Shown: positions 18,235 through 26,508 of the stretch, piece by piece | Layout of the letters: each line of letters starts with the position of its first letter | Position numbering within the stretch: position 1 is the stretch's first letter | The notes under the pieces: model-generated | Told to the model about the DNA's origin: nothing | Database searches by the model: none | What the model saw: only the letters and a program-made list of their open reading frames with translations | Made by a program: the position numbers and the translations under genes | Source: JACJWR01 sp964556255 | GTDB taxonomy: Bacteria > Actinomycetota > Actinomycetes > S36-B12 > UBA10799 | Assembly (NCBI GenBank): GCA_964556255.1 | Contig: CAZKVQ010000003.1 | Coordinates: 1 to 64,000 of the forward strand | DNA length: 64,000 nucleotides | Direction: 5' to 3'

Positions 18235-18359
18235 CACGCAGTGCTTCCCTTCGGGATGGCGACCGCGCCCTTGGGCCGTGGTACCGAGCCCGTGAGCCCG
18301 GGTGCAGGGCCGGTGAGCCTTGGTGCGAACCTCGGTCAAGCGTAGGTCAGTCGTTCTCC

Positions 18360-18389
18360 GGCTCTGGTGCCGCGCCGCCGTTGCCGGCC
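18360..18389. repeat. 30-bp direct repeat, left copy beside the N gap
   Basis: GGCTCTGGTG followed by C and CGCGCCGCCGTTGCCGGCC. It matches the copy at 18515-18544 with one mismatch. The pair flanks the scaffold gap, so more copies may be hidden in it. Confidence 0.85.
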
Positions 18390-18471
18390 ATCGTCACGGT
18401 GCAGAACAGCAGGAGGGCAAGGAACCTTCTCATCGCGGTGGATCTCGGTACGGGGGCGGCGGCCATGGTGT

Positions 18472-18481
18472 NNNNNNNNNN
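18472..18481. other. Assembly gap (10 N)
   Basis: Ten N mark a scaffold gap of unknown true size. The surrounding 18340-18611 stretch has no convincing gene, so a repeat array, a small gene or a missing segment may lie here. Confidence 0.98.
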
Positions 18482-18514
18482 CGCCGCGGCTCGCATATGC
18501 CGCGCCGGCGTTGT

Positions 18515-18544
18515 GGCTCTGGTGTCGCGCCGCCGTTGCCGGCC
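18515..18544. repeat. 30-bp direct repeat, right copy beside the N gap
   Basis: Second copy of the repeat at 18360-18389, with T in place of C at the 11th base. Both copies run in the same direction. Confidence 0.85.
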
Positions 18545-18599
18545 CGCCTGAGGGTGGCAAAACCTCGCGATCGGGTGTCGCGAGCCCCCAGGACTGCCT

Positions 18600-18605
18600 T
18601 AGCCT
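18600..18605 (+). promoter_or_regulatory. -10 box TAGCCT of a leaderless transcript
   Basis: TAGCCT ends 6 nt before the ATG at 18612, with no Shine-Dalgarno sequence between. Same geometry as at 3017. Confidence 0.55.
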
Positions 18606-18611
18606 GGACTC

Positions 18612-19025
18612 ATGTCAACCGTCAATGTTCCAACGCGTCCGGGCAGTGTGACCCTGGTGGTAGTACTCACCTGGATCGGCGCCATCCTGTCGATTCTGGG
18701 CGGCATCGTTGCTCTGCTCGCACGGGAGAATTTCGCGGAGCAGTCGGGGTTGACCACGAGCCAGTCCCGGCTGGCGGGTGGGGTCGCCGTTGTCTTCGGC
18801 ATCATCCTGGCCCTGCTCGCCTCTGCGCTGGGCAAGGGCAGCAAGTTCGCGCGGTTCATCGTCACCATCGTGATGCTGCTACGCCTCATCGTGGGCGCGA
18901 TCGGCATCTTCGTCGTTTGGGGCAGCCCCTTCGTGTGGGGGGCCGTGATCAACGTCCTCGTCGCCCTGCTGGTGCTGTGGTTGCTGTGGAACGCCAAGGC
19001 CGGAGCGTTCTTCGCGGGCAGGTAG
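18612..19025 (+). CDS. Small four-helix membrane protein, function unknown
   Basis: 137-aa integral membrane protein with four hydrophobic helices (about 13-35, 53-73, 80-100 and 105-128) and short polar loops. It resembles the many uncharacterised small actinobacterial four-helix proteins; no catalytic motif is visible. It stands alone, transcribed from its own leaderless-type promoter, and converges on the cyclophilin gene with 31 nt between stops. Confidence 0.75.
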   Translation: MSTVNVPTRPGSVTLVVVLTWIGAILSILGGIVALLARENFAEQSGLTTSQSRLAGGVAVVFGIILALLASALGKGSKFARFIVTIVMLLRLIVGAIGIFVVWGSPFVWGAVINVLVALLVLWLLWNAKAGAFFAGR

Positions 19026-19056
19026 CCACCGCCGACGGCCTCGAGCCGGCCTCCGG

Positions 19057-19758
19057 CTACTTGACCTTCGCTGAGAGGATCTCCAGCGGCTGGGCAGGCG
19101 GGCCGTCGCTGTATCCGCCTTCGACGCCCTTGGACGCCACATATTTCACGATGTCCAGCCCCGAGACGACCTCGCCCCAAATCGTGTAGTCAGGCGGCAG
19201 CGTCGTGTTCTCGTAGACGATGAAGAACTGCGAGCCATTGGTGTTCGGTCCCGCGTTGGCCATGGCCACGGTGCCGGCGGGGTAATTGTCGGCGGTGTTC
19301 CCTGGGACGTACTCGTTGGCGTACTGGTAGCCCGGTCCCCCGCGTCCTGTCCCGGTCGGGTCGCCGCATTGCAGAACGAAGAGACCCTCGGTCGTGAGCC
19401 GGTGGCAGGTGGTGAAGTCGAAGTACCCCTGCTCCGCGAGGAAGGCCTGCGAATTGACGGTCTTGGGGGACTTGGCCGGCAGCGTCTTGATCACGATGTC
19501 GCCGCAATTCGTTGTCAGGGTGAGTAGACCATCGGCCCCGGCATTGCCGGCGGCGGGGAACTGCATGGTCTTCGGACTGCCGGTGACCGGCTTGCACGTG
19601 ACGCCGGTGATCTCAGATGCCCCAGCGGAGGCGGAGACGGGGGCTCCGCCTGACGTTGCGGTTCCAGAGGAAGATGCCGAGCCGGATCCGGACGAGCAGC
19701 CGGCGAGCGCGACTGAGGTGGCGAGCAGCGATCCGAGGATGAGGGCGGGTTGCTTCAT
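19057..19758 (-). CDS. Lipoprotein peptidyl-prolyl cis-trans isomerase (cyclophilin type)
   Basis: 233-aa extracytoplasmic foldase. The N terminus is a lipoprotein signal with lipobox ALAGC (cleavage before C21) and a Ser/Gly-rich linker to about residue 48. The cyclophilin domain follows, with GDIVIKTLP, the active-site region YFDFTTCHRLTTEGLFVLQ (Phe-x4-His-Arg of the family; the usual FMIQGGD reads FVLQCGD), GTVAMANAGPNTNGSQFFI and TIWGEVVSGLDIV. It should assist proline isomerisation in exported proteins. A weak CATTAT box lies 7 nt before the ATG, so it may be leaderless. Confidence 0.9.
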   Translation of the reverse strand: MKQPALILGSLLATSVALAGCSSGSGSASSSGTATSGGAPVSASAGASEITGVTCKPVTGSPKTMQFPAAGNAGADGLLTLTTNCGDIVIKTLPAKSPKTVNSQAFLAEQGYFDFTTCHRLTTEGLFVLQCGDPTGTGRGGPGYQYANEYVPGNTADNYPAGTVAMANAGPNTNGSQFFIVYENTTLPPDYTIWGEVVSGLDIVKYVASKGVEGGYSDGPPAQPLEILSAKVK

Positions 19759-19861
19759 GGCGCAGATAATGCCGCACCCGGAGCCCGAGAGCTCGACCGG
19801 ATCGCCGACTGCCGCCAGCGTCCCCAGCCCCTCGAACGCCCGACGCCCAGGTTGGCCCGCT

Positions 19862-20908
19862 TCACGCGGGCGGCGGAGGAATGTCCCCGGAGGCCCGATT
19901 GAGCAGTGAGACGGGCACTCGGACGTGTTGGCCGGTGCCGGTTCGAGTGCCCTGCAACCGTTCGAACAACATCGCGGCGGCCCGTTGTCCCATCGCGTAG
20001 ATGTTCTGTTCCACCACGCTCACCGGGGGGTCGAGTAGGTCGGACAGCAGGAACTCGTCGAATCCGATGAGGGCGACCCTCTTGTGTAGGTCGAGCGCCC
20101 GAAGGGCACGAACCGCGCCGATGGTGATCAGGTTCTGAGCGGTGAACAAGGCGGTGGGTGGGTCGTGACTCAGCATCAGGCGCCGCACGGCGGCCTCTGC
20201 GGCCTCGCTCGAGGGGAGATCGAAGACCACGTGGGCGGGGTCGGGCGTCACGCCGGCTTCGGCTAGCGCCCTGCGGTAGCCGGACAGGCGATCGGCAGCA
20301 GTGGGGATGGAGATGAGGTCGCTCAGGAAGGCGATGTCGCGGTGCCCGTTGGCCAACAGGTGCGAGACGGCCTGGTAGGCGCCTTCCCTGTTCTCCGACG
20401 ACACGGTGTCCGCGTCCAACCCGGTGGGTGGCCGGTCGACGAAGACGATCGGCGTCCCCATCTCCAACTCCCGCGCCAGATAGGCATGGTTGCCCGGGGC
20501 CGGCGCGATGATGAGGCCGTCCACCTGCCGCGACAGGAAGGTCTGGGCCAGTTGTCGCTCCCGGTCGGGGTCCTCGTCGACACTGGCCGACACCACCGCC
20601 ACGCCATGGGAGCGGGCGACGTCCTCGATTGCGCGCAAAAGGGCTGCTGAGAAGGGGTTCGCCACGTTCTCGAGAAGCAGTCCGACGGAACGGGTGGACC
20701 GTTCGGAACGACGCAGGTTGCTGGCAGTGAAGTTGGGTCGGTAGTCGAGTTGTTTCGCAGCGACATTGACCCGCTCGACGAGCTCCGGTGAGACGTTTGG
20801 CTCGTCGTTCACCACTCGAGAGACGGTCTTCAGGCTCACCCCGGCCAGCTTGGCCACGTCCTTCATTGTGGGCCGTGGCGCCGTCGAACCATCGGACATC
20901 GTTGTCAT
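19862..20908 (-). CDS. LacI-family transcriptional repressor
   Basis: 348-aa regulator. An N-terminal helix-turn-helix (TMKDVAKLAGVSLKTVSRVV) and hinge helix are followed by a periplasmic-binding-protein fold for a sugar effector (VGLLLENVANPFSAALL to the C terminus). It is divergent from the sugar ABC genes, and a perfect 12-bp palindrome with a central CG, typical of LacI operators, lies between them at 20982-20993. It most likely represses the importer operon until its sugar or sugar phosphate binds. The ATG at 20908 was chosen; TAGTCT ends 9 nt upstream (20918-20923, minus), so the leader would be only a few bases long. Confidence 0.9.
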   Translation of the reverse strand: MTTMSDGSTAPRPTMKDVAKLAGVSLKTVSRVVNDEPNVSPELVERVNVAAKQLDYRPNFTASNLRRSERSTRSVGLLLENVANPFSAALLRAIEDVARSHGVAVVSASVDEDPDRERQLAQTFLSRQVDGLIIAPAPGNHAYLARELEMGTPIVFVDRPPTGLDADTVSSENREGAYQAVSHLLANGHRDIAFLSDLISIPTAADRLSGYRRALAEAGVTPDPAHVVFDLPSSEAAEAAVRRLMLSHDPPTALFTAQNLITIGAVRALRALDLHKRVALIGFDEFLLSDLLDPPVSVVEQNIYAMGQRAAAMLFERLQGTRTGTGQHVRVPVSLLNRASGDIPPPPA

Positions 20909-20981
20909 AGTGAACAAAGACTATCAGGAGAAAGTTCGGAATTAGGCTTGCATCGGACGATCCGACCCGCTTTACTGGCAA

Positions 20982-20993
20982 GACAACGTTGTC
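20982..20993. promoter_or_regulatory. Palindromic LacI-type operator GACAACGTTGTC
   Basis: Perfect 12-bp palindrome, 44 nt upstream of the binding-protein start and 73 nt from the repressor start. Central CG and AACGTT core fit LacI-family operators. A second inverted repeat, TCGGA-3nt-TCCGA, lies at 20953-20965. Confidence 0.65.
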
Positions 20994-21036
20994 AAGGCAC
21001 CGGGTCTCGACGGCGAAGACGCAGGAGGAACACATC

Positions 21037-22134
21037 GTGAAAACCCGTTTCTGGTCGACCGGCGCCAAGGTGGCTGTCGTCGGCGCAGCTCTGACCTTGG
21101 GCCTCGCGGCCTGTAGTTCCGGATCCTCTTCCGGATCCTCGTCCAGCGGCGGCTCCGCCTCCGGTGACGCGATCGGTGTCTCGCTGATCACAAAGAACAA
21201 CACCAACCCGTTCTTCGTCTCGATGCAGAAGTCGGCGCAGGCCGCCGCGGATCAGCAGGGCGTCAAGCTGACGCTGGCCGCGGGCAACGCCGACGGAGAT
21301 GAGCAAGGACAGGTGCAGGCGATCGAGAATGCGATCTCCTCCGGCCAGAAGGGCATCCTGATCACTCCCAACGGTCCTGGTGTCAACAGCGCCATCGACA
21401 AGGCACGTGCGGCAGGCCTCTATGTGATCGCGCTCGACACTCCCCCCGATCCCCCGGACACCGTTGACATCACGTTCGCGACCGACAACTTCCAGGCAGG
21501 ACAACTCATCGGCCAGTGGACGGCCGGGACGCTCGCGGGTAAGCCGGCCACGATCGCCATGCTCGACCTGTTCAACGACAAGGTCGTCACGGTGGACGTC
21601 GCTCGGGATACCGGATTCCTCAAGGGAATGGGCATCACTGTGCCGGACCTGAAGAACAACGGCTCCGAGGCCCCCACCGGCAAGTACTCCGGGGGCACCT
21701 ACACGATCGCCTGCCACGAGCCCACCCAGGGTGCTGAGGACGGCGGTCGGACAGCGATGGAGACCTGCCTGTCCAAGAATCCGAACATCAACGTGGTGTA
21801 CACCATCAACGAGCCCGCTGCCTCCGGCGCCTTCGCCGCGCTCAAGGCGGCCGGCAAGGAGAAGGGCGTCACGATCGTGAGCGTCGACGGTGGTTGCGCC
21901 GGCGTCGCGAGCGTCAAGGAGGGCATCATCGGAGCTACCTCCCAGCAGTACCCCGGGAAGATGGCCTCCGAGGGTGTCACCGCGAGCAAGAACTACGCCA
22001 CCAACGGCACCAAGCCGACGACCTCGCCCGGGCTGGACTACAACAACACCGGGGTTCAACTAGTGACGGATAAGCCGGTGGCCGGAGTGAAGAGCATCAC
22101 TTCCGCCGAAGGCGCCCAGCAGTGCTGGGGCTGA
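21037..22134 (+). CDS. Sugar ABC transporter substrate-binding lipoprotein
   Basis: 365-aa lipoprotein (lipobox LAAC, then a Ser/Gly linker) with a type I periplasmic-binding fold of the ribose/fructose class (Peripla_BP_4): GVSLITKNNTNPFFVSMQKS, GILITPNGPGVNSAI, VYTINEPAASGAFAALK. It captures sugar outside the cell for the permease and ATPase encoded next. With a lone single-domain ATPase and a PfkB kinase downstream, the set resembles the Frc fructose system, but the sugar is inferred. The GTG at 21037 is preceded by GGAGG at the right spacing; an upstream in-frame start lacks one. Probably repressed by the divergent LacI protein. Confidence 0.92.
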   Translation: MKTRFWSTGAKVAVVGAALTLGLAACSSGSSSGSSSSGGSASGDAIGVSLITKNNTNPFFVSMQKSAQAAADQQGVKLTLAAGNADGDEQGQVQAIENAISSGQKGILITPNGPGVNSAIDKARAAGLYVIALDTPPDPPDTVDITFATDNFQAGQLIGQWTAGTLAGKPATIAMLDLFNDKVVTVDVARDTGFLKGMGITVPDLKNNGSEAPTGKYSGGTYTIACHEPTQGAEDGGRTAMETCLSKNPNINVVYTINEPAASGAFAALKAAGKEKGVTIVSVDGGCAGVASVKEGIIGATSQQYPGKMASEGVTASKNYATNGTKPTTSPGLDYNNTGVQLVTDKPVAGVKSITSAEGAQQCWG

Positions 22135-22144
22135 TCCCCTGATC

Positions 22145-22186
22145 CGCGTGGGGGCGCACGTGTCCCCGGCCTTGCGCCCCCACGCG
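22145..22186 (+). promoter_or_regulatory. Strong hairpin between binding-protein and permease genes
   Basis: A 14-bp perfect inverted repeat (22145-22158 with 22173-22186) encloses a 14-nt loop. It starts 10 nt after the binding-protein stop and lacks a U run. It probably stabilises the upstream mRNA or partly stops transcription, so that the binding protein is made in excess over permease and ATPase. Confidence 0.7.
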
Positions 22187-22293
22187 ACCCACCCTGAAAC
22201 CCGCTCCGCGCAGGGATCAGGTCCGAAATCCCCAGCCTCACACGCGCACAGAAGCCCGCATCGCACGATTCCACCAGCCCTGGGAGGGCGATC

Positions 22294-23328
22294 ATGACAG
22301 TCCAACAGGCGCCGGCGCCCCCGACCGACGCAGCCGAACTCTTCATGGACCGGCAGACCCCGATCCAACGCATTCAGCACGCACTTCACAAGTACCCAGC
22401 ACTTGGTCCGGCCGTCGTCCTGGTGGTCGCGGTGATCGCCTTCACGATCATCAACCCGAGGTTCCTCAACCCCGCGAACCTCTCCTTGATCACGCAACAG
22501 GTCGCAGTCGTGGGCGCCCTTGCCGTCGGCCAGACGCTGATCATCTTGACCGCGGGCATCGATCTTTCCGTGGGCGCCGTGATGGTGCTGTCGTCGTTGG
22601 TGATGGCGAAGACAGCCGTGTCCTTGGGAGTCCCAGGGCCGATCGCACTCCTGCTCGGTTTCGTCACCGGAGCATTGGCCGGTCTGCTCAACGGGTTCCT
22701 CGTGACGAAAGTGCGATTACCACCGTTCATCGCGACCCTCGGCACCTTGAGCATCTTCACCGCTCTCGCCCTGCTCTACTCCAACGGTCAGACGATCCGG
22801 GGCAAGGCCATGCCGAGCCTGCTCACCTGGACCGGCGACCCGATCAAGGTCGGGGGGTTCACCTTCACCTGGGGTGTCCTGATCATGCTGGCCCTGTACG
22901 TACTGTTCGGGTTCCTCTTGACCCGCACGGCCTGGGGTCGGCACGTGTACGCGGTCGGTGACGACAAGGAGGCGGCCCGCCTCGCAGGCATCAGCGTCAA
23001 CCGGGTGCTGCTGAGCGTCTACATCATCGCGGGGGTCGTGTTCGCGATCACGGCCTGGATTCTGATCGGCCGCATCGACGCAGCCAGCCCCAACGCCGGC
23101 GATAACGCCAACCTGGACAGCATCACCGCTGTCGTGATCGGCGGCACCAGCCTCTTCGGCGGCCGCGGCACCGTGTACGGCACCCTGCTGGGTGCCCTCA
23201 TCGTCGGAGTCTTCCGCAACGGCATCTCGTTGGCGGGCTACGACGTGCTCTACCAGACGTTGGTCGTCGGAATCCTCGTCATCGTTGCGGTCGCGGTCGA
23301 CCAGTGGATCAGGAAGGTGCGTGTCTGA
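22294..23328 (+). CDS. Sugar ABC transporter permease (RbsC/FrcC type)
   Basis: 344-aa integral membrane protein with about 9-10 helices, of the BPD_transp_2 family. The family stretch NLSLITQQVAVVGALAVGQT and the repeated glycine pattern GIDLSVGAVMVLSSLVMAK are present, as is the C-terminal NLDSITAVVIGGTSLFGGRG, the coupling region in this family. It forms the homodimeric channel of the importer. The ATG is preceded by GGGAGGG. It is separated from the binding-protein gene by a 159-nt spacer with a strong hairpin, and its stop is directly followed by the ATPase gene. Confidence 0.93.
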   Translation: MTVQQAPAPPTDAAELFMDRQTPIQRIQHALHKYPALGPAVVLVVAVIAFTIINPRFLNPANLSLITQQVAVVGALAVGQTLIILTAGIDLSVGAVMVLSSLVMAKTAVSLGVPGPIALLLGFVTGALAGLLNGFLVTKVRLPPFIATLGTLSIFTALALLYSNGQTIRGKAMPSLLTWTGDPIKVGGFTFTWGVLIMLALYVLFGFLLTRTAWGRHVYAVGDDKEAARLAGISVNRVLLSVYIIAGVVFAITAWILIGRIDAASPNAGDNANLDSITAVVIGGTSLFGGRGTVYGTLLGALIVGVFRNGISLAGYDVLYQTLVVGILVIVAVAVDQWIRKVRV

Positions 23329-23329
23329 C

Positions 23330-24157
23330 ATGAGCATCACGGAGACAAACCCGACACCGACCGGTACCGGTCGAGTGATGTACCAGGCCCGTGGGCTGGT
23401 GAAGGTCTTCGGCCGGGTGGTGGCCTTGGACTCCTGCGACATCGACCTTCACGAGGGTGAGGTGCTCGCGGTCATCGGAGACAACGGGGCCGGTAAGTCG
23501 AGCCTGATCAAGTGCCTGTCCGGAGCGGTCATCCCAGATGAGGGAAAGATGACCCTGGAGGGGCGACCCGTTCAGTTCAAACGGCCCCAGGATGCACAGG
23601 CGGCTGGCATCGAGACGGTGTATCAGACCCTTGCGGTGTCGCCGGCGCTGGACATCGCCAGCAACATGTACCTCGGGCGGGAAGTCCGCCGCAAAGGCGT
23701 GTTGGGGTCGGTGTTCCGGATGATGGACACCAAAGCCATGCGCTCGGATACCAAGGCGAGCGTGCAGAAGTTGGGCATCGAGACGATCCAGAACGTCGGC
23801 CAGGCAGTCGAGACCCTCTCGGGTGGCCAACGGCAGGCAGTAGCGGTCGCTCGAGCTGCGGCCTTCGGGAGCAAGGTCATCATCCTCGACGAGCCGACAG
23901 CGGCGCTGGGCGTACGCGAATCCGCCCAAGTGCTGAAGATGGTCCGCGACCTGCGGGATCAGGGCATGTCCATCATCCTGATCAGCCACAACATGCCGCA
24001 CGTGTTCGAGGTGGCAGACAGGATCCATGTGCAGCGTCTCGGGCGCCGGGCGGCCGTGATCTCACCGCAGACGCACACCATGTCGGAGGCGGTGGCCATC
24101 ATGACCGGCGCCCTTCCCGGCGACGTGAAGGACATGCTGGGCGGGCTGGACTCATGA
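23330..24157 (+). CDS. Sugar ABC transporter ATP-binding protein (single domain, FrcA-like)
   Basis: 275-aa ATPase that drives the importer. Walker A is GDNGAGKSSL, the Q-loop Gln lies in ETVYQTLAV, the signature is LSGGQ, Walker B is VIILDEPTAAL and the switch His is in LISHNM. Ribose-type systems normally have a double-length ATPase (about 500 aa); this single-domain form matches fructose-type FrcA. A GTG at 23321 that overlaps the permease stop is an alternative start. The last codons overlap the kinase start by 4 nt. Confidence 0.92.
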   Translation: MSITETNPTPTGTGRVMYQARGLVKVFGRVVALDSCDIDLHEGEVLAVIGDNGAGKSSLIKCLSGAVIPDEGKMTLEGRPVQFKRPQDAQAAGIETVYQTLAVSPALDIASNMYLGREVRRKGVLGSVFRMMDTKAMRSDTKASVQKLGIETIQNVGQAVETLSGGQRQAVAVARAAAFGSKVIILDEPTAALGVRESAQVLKMVRDLRDQGMSIILISHNMPHVFEVADRIHVQRLGRRAAVISPQTHTMSEAVAIMTGALPGDVKDMLGGLDS

Positions 24158-25077
24158 TCGTTGTCGCGGGGGAGGCGCTGATCGACTTGATCGTCGACCC
24201 CGACGGTGGGCTGAAGGCGGTACCCGGCGGCGGCCCCTACAACGCGGCGCGCACCCTTGGACGGCTCGGGGCCGACTGCACCTTCCTCGGGGTACTGGCC
24301 GACGATCACTTCGGCGAGATGCTTCGATCGGAGCTCTCGGCGGCATCGGTCAAGTTGGGCTGCCCGACGCCGACCTCGGCCCCGACGACGCTGGCGGTCG
24401 CACAACTCGCCAGTTCCGGCAGCGCGTCCTACCGCTTCTACCTCGAGGGCACTTCGCTGCCGATGCTGTCGGCACGGGAGGCGTGGGCGGGGCTGCCCGA
24501 CGATTTCGATGCGCTGCACGTAGGCACCCTCGGCATCGTCGTGGAGCCGACGGCCTCCGTGGTTGAGACCCTCGTCGACGAGGTGTCCGGGACGCACCTG
24601 GTGATGTTGGATCCGAACTGTCGGCCGGCCATCGTCGGCGACTTCCAGGCGTTCAAGGATCGCGTGCTTCGCCTGATTCAGCGCGCAGACCTCATCAAAG
24701 TCAGTTCCGACGACGTGGCCTACCTCTTCCGGGATCGGGAGTTCGACGAAGTGGTCGAGCAGGTGGTGGCCCGTGGCGGGGTCATGCTGCACACCTCGGG
24801 AGCCGGACCCATCGACGTCTTCGCCCCTGACGGCCGTGACTCAGTGCTGCCCCCGTCAGGCGGTGTCGTGGACACTGTCGGGGCGGGCGACATCTTCGGA
24901 GCAACGGTTCTCTGGGCGCTAACGGAGAAAGGCTGGAAGAAGGGTCAGAGTCTGGGCCTCGCGGAGGTGATGCCCGCCGTGCGCACCGCCGGTGTCGCCG
25001 CCCACCTGGCCTGTCAGCGCGCCGGCGCCGAGCCTCCGACGTTGACCGAGTTGTTGGCCTCGCTGTTGCCCGCCTGA
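24154..25077 (+). CDS. PfkB-family sugar kinase (fructokinase-like)
   Basis: 307-aa cytosolic kinase that phosphorylates the imported sugar with ATP. It has the N-terminal PfkB signature in GGGPYNAARTLGRLGADCTF and the C-terminal one VDTVGAGDIFGATVLWAL, with catalytic Asp in the GAGD motif. Its ATG overlaps the ATPase stop (ATGA), so it is translationally coupled to the transporter. Ribokinase, fructokinase and related kinases share these motifs. Fructokinase is favoured by the FrcA-like ATPase but is not proven. The last 64 nt overlap the convergent hydrolase gene. Confidence 0.9.
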   Translation: MIVVAGEALIDLIVDPDGGLKAVPGGGPYNAARTLGRLGADCTFLGVLADDHFGEMLRSELSAASVKLGCPTPTSAPTTLAVAQLASSGSASYRFYLEGTSLPMLSAREAWAGLPDDFDALHVGTLGIVVEPTASVVETLVDEVSGTHLVMLDPNCRPAIVGDFQAFKDRVLRLIQRADLIKVSSDDVAYLFRDREFDEVVEQVVARGGVMLHTSGAGPIDVFAPDGRDSVLPPSGGVVDTVGAGDIFGATVLWALTEKGWKKGQSLGLAEVMPAVRTAGVAAHLACQRAGAEPPTLTELLASLLPA

Positions 25078-26021
25078 GCGCGGGCTGCCAGCGTTCGGTC
25101 TGACAGTGTGATGATCTCCTCGGCGAAGGAACCCCACAGTTGCCTCGGCAGGTCGTGTCCCATCCCCGGATAGCCGACGAACTTCGAGCCACTGATCGCC
25201 TTCGCCAGGGCCAGCCCACCCGAGGGCGCCACCAGCGGATCCGACAGGCCGTGCAGGACTACAGTCGGCGTGCGCAGGCGGTGCAGGTCTGGCGTTCGAT
25301 CTGGCTGGCGAAGGCAGGCAGCCAACTGGCGGACTACCCCGTCGGGATCGAAGGCCCGGTCGAGCGAACGTGCCGCCAGCGAGCGCAACTGTTCGATATC
25401 CACCGGGTATCCCGGGGAGCCGATGCGTTCGAAGGTCGCCAGCGTGGCCTCGATCGCCTCCTGGCGGTTGGTGGGGCGCTTGCGGAAGAGAGCCGGCCCG
25501 AAGGCCCTCGCCTTCGGTCGTCCGACCCGGGCCGAGCCGGTGGAGGTCATGATGAGGGTCATACTTCGCACCCGGTGGGGCGCCCGGATCGCGGCGGCCT
25601 GCGTGATGAAGCCGCCCATCGACGCACCGACGATGTCCGCTTCTGGGATGCCCAGCTCGTCCATGAGACCGATGAGGTCGTCGGCCATGTCGGCGATGGC
25701 GTAGGGGGCTGGTGCTCGCCGCAGCATGACGGCGGCCGGGTTGGGCACCGGCAGGCTCGACAGGTGGGTGGACAGTCCGATGTCTCGGTTGTCGTAGCGC
25801 ACGACATAACGTCCGGTAGCGGCCAGCGCCCGACACAGTTCATCCGGCCACGCGATCATCTGGGTGCCGAGGCCCATCACCAGGATCATGGCGGGATCAT
25901 CTGGGCGACCGAAGGTCTCGTAGGCGAGGTCAAGGCCACGGACCTGCACGCTACGTGTCACGACCTCGTCGGGCGGCTCGTGGGCGTCGGCCGACCTGAG
26001 GCTGAGAGTGGGATCCTGCAT
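25014..26021 (-). CDS. Alpha/beta-hydrolase
   Basis: 335-aa cytosolic alpha/beta-hydrolase without a signal peptide. The oxyanion region is VMGLGTQM, then YDNRDIGLS, and the nucleophile elbow is VGASMGGF (Ser in GxSxG). The acid is in GLSDPLVAPSG and the His in PGMGHDLP. This set resembles esterases such as the RdmC/aclacinomycin methylesterase branch and haloperoxidase-like hydrolases; the substrate is unknown. The ATG at 26021 has AAGGAG at ideal spacing; two further upstream ATGs lack one. The 3' end overlaps the convergent kinase gene by 64 nt. Confidence 0.87.
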   Translation of the reverse strand: MQDPTLSLRSADAHEPPDEVVTRSVQVRGLDLAYETFGRPDDPAMILVMGLGTQMIAWPDELCRALAATGRYVVRYDNRDIGLSTHLSSLPVPNPAAVMLRRAPAPYAIADMADDLIGLMDELGIPEADIVGASMGGFITQAAAIRAPHRVRSMTLIMTSTGSARVGRPKARAFGPALFRKRPTNRQEAIEATLATFERIGSPGYPVDIEQLRSLAARSLDRAFDPDGVVRQLAACLRQPDRTPDLHRLRTPTVVLHGLSDPLVAPSGGLALAKAISGSKFVGYPGMGHDLPRQLWGSFAEEIITLSDRTLAARAQAGNSEANNSVNVGGSAPAR

Positions 26022-26091
26022 GAACGCTCCTTCGGCGGCCATCCTGTTTCGGTTCCATGATCGCACTCGCCAGCTTGCGCCCGGACCTTGC

Positions 26092-26097
26092 TATCGT
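26092..26097 (+). promoter_or_regulatory. -10 box TATCGT of a leaderless transcript
   Basis: TATCGT ends 6 nt before the ATG at 26104; no Shine-Dalgarno sequence between. Confidence 0.55.
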
Positions 26098-26103
26098 CGA
26101 AGT

Positions 26104-26466
26104 ATGGGACTCAGCGAAACAGCACGCTCGACCGCGCAAGCCAAGGTGTCTGAGGCGGAAGCTGAGGTGGCGCGGCTCCAGAACGAGTTGAACCAGGCGC
26201 AGCTCGACTTGGACCAGGCCAATGCCACCGGAGACCTGCTCGACTCGGCGGCCAGCATCCCGGTCGTGGGCACCCTCACCGAGAAGGCGCGAGGGGATAG
26301 CGGAGTGGAGGCCGCCTCAGCGAAGGCCAAGGTGGACAACCTGACTGCCGAACTCGCGTCGGCCGAGACCAAATTGTCTGTGGCGCGCAAGGCGCTGTCC
26401 GCCGTCGAGTCGGTCACCGGTGCCGCAGAGTCGGCGGTCGACGCGGTAAAGGACGCGACCGAGTAG
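26104..26466 (+). CDS. Small coiled-coil protein, function unknown
   Basis: 120-aa Ala/Glu-rich protein, almost all helical, with a heptad-type coiled coil at about 10-45 (VSEAEAEVARLQNEL and onward) and a second helical block at about 70-115. No catalytic residues, signal peptide or membrane helix stands out; a short SIPVVGTL stretch at about 53-60 may be a turn. It could be a structural or stress-related scaffold, but this is a guess. The ATG follows a leaderless-type -10 box. Confidence 0.65.
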   Translation: MGLSETARSTAQAKVSEAEAEVARLQNELNQAQLDLDQANATGDLLDSAASIPVVGTLTEKARGDSGVEAASAKAKVDNLTAELASAETKLSVARKALSAVESVTGAAESAVDAVKDATE

Positions 26467-26508
26467 TCAGCTGGTTCATCGCTGACGTGCGCGGCCGGTG
26501 AGCGCTGG

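Noticed and set aside
20992..22059. Long open frame (about 355 codons) antisense to the sugar-binding lipoprotein gene
   Set aside because: It mirrors the codon pattern of the real gene, has a low-complexity His/Arg/Gly-rich translation and no family motif.
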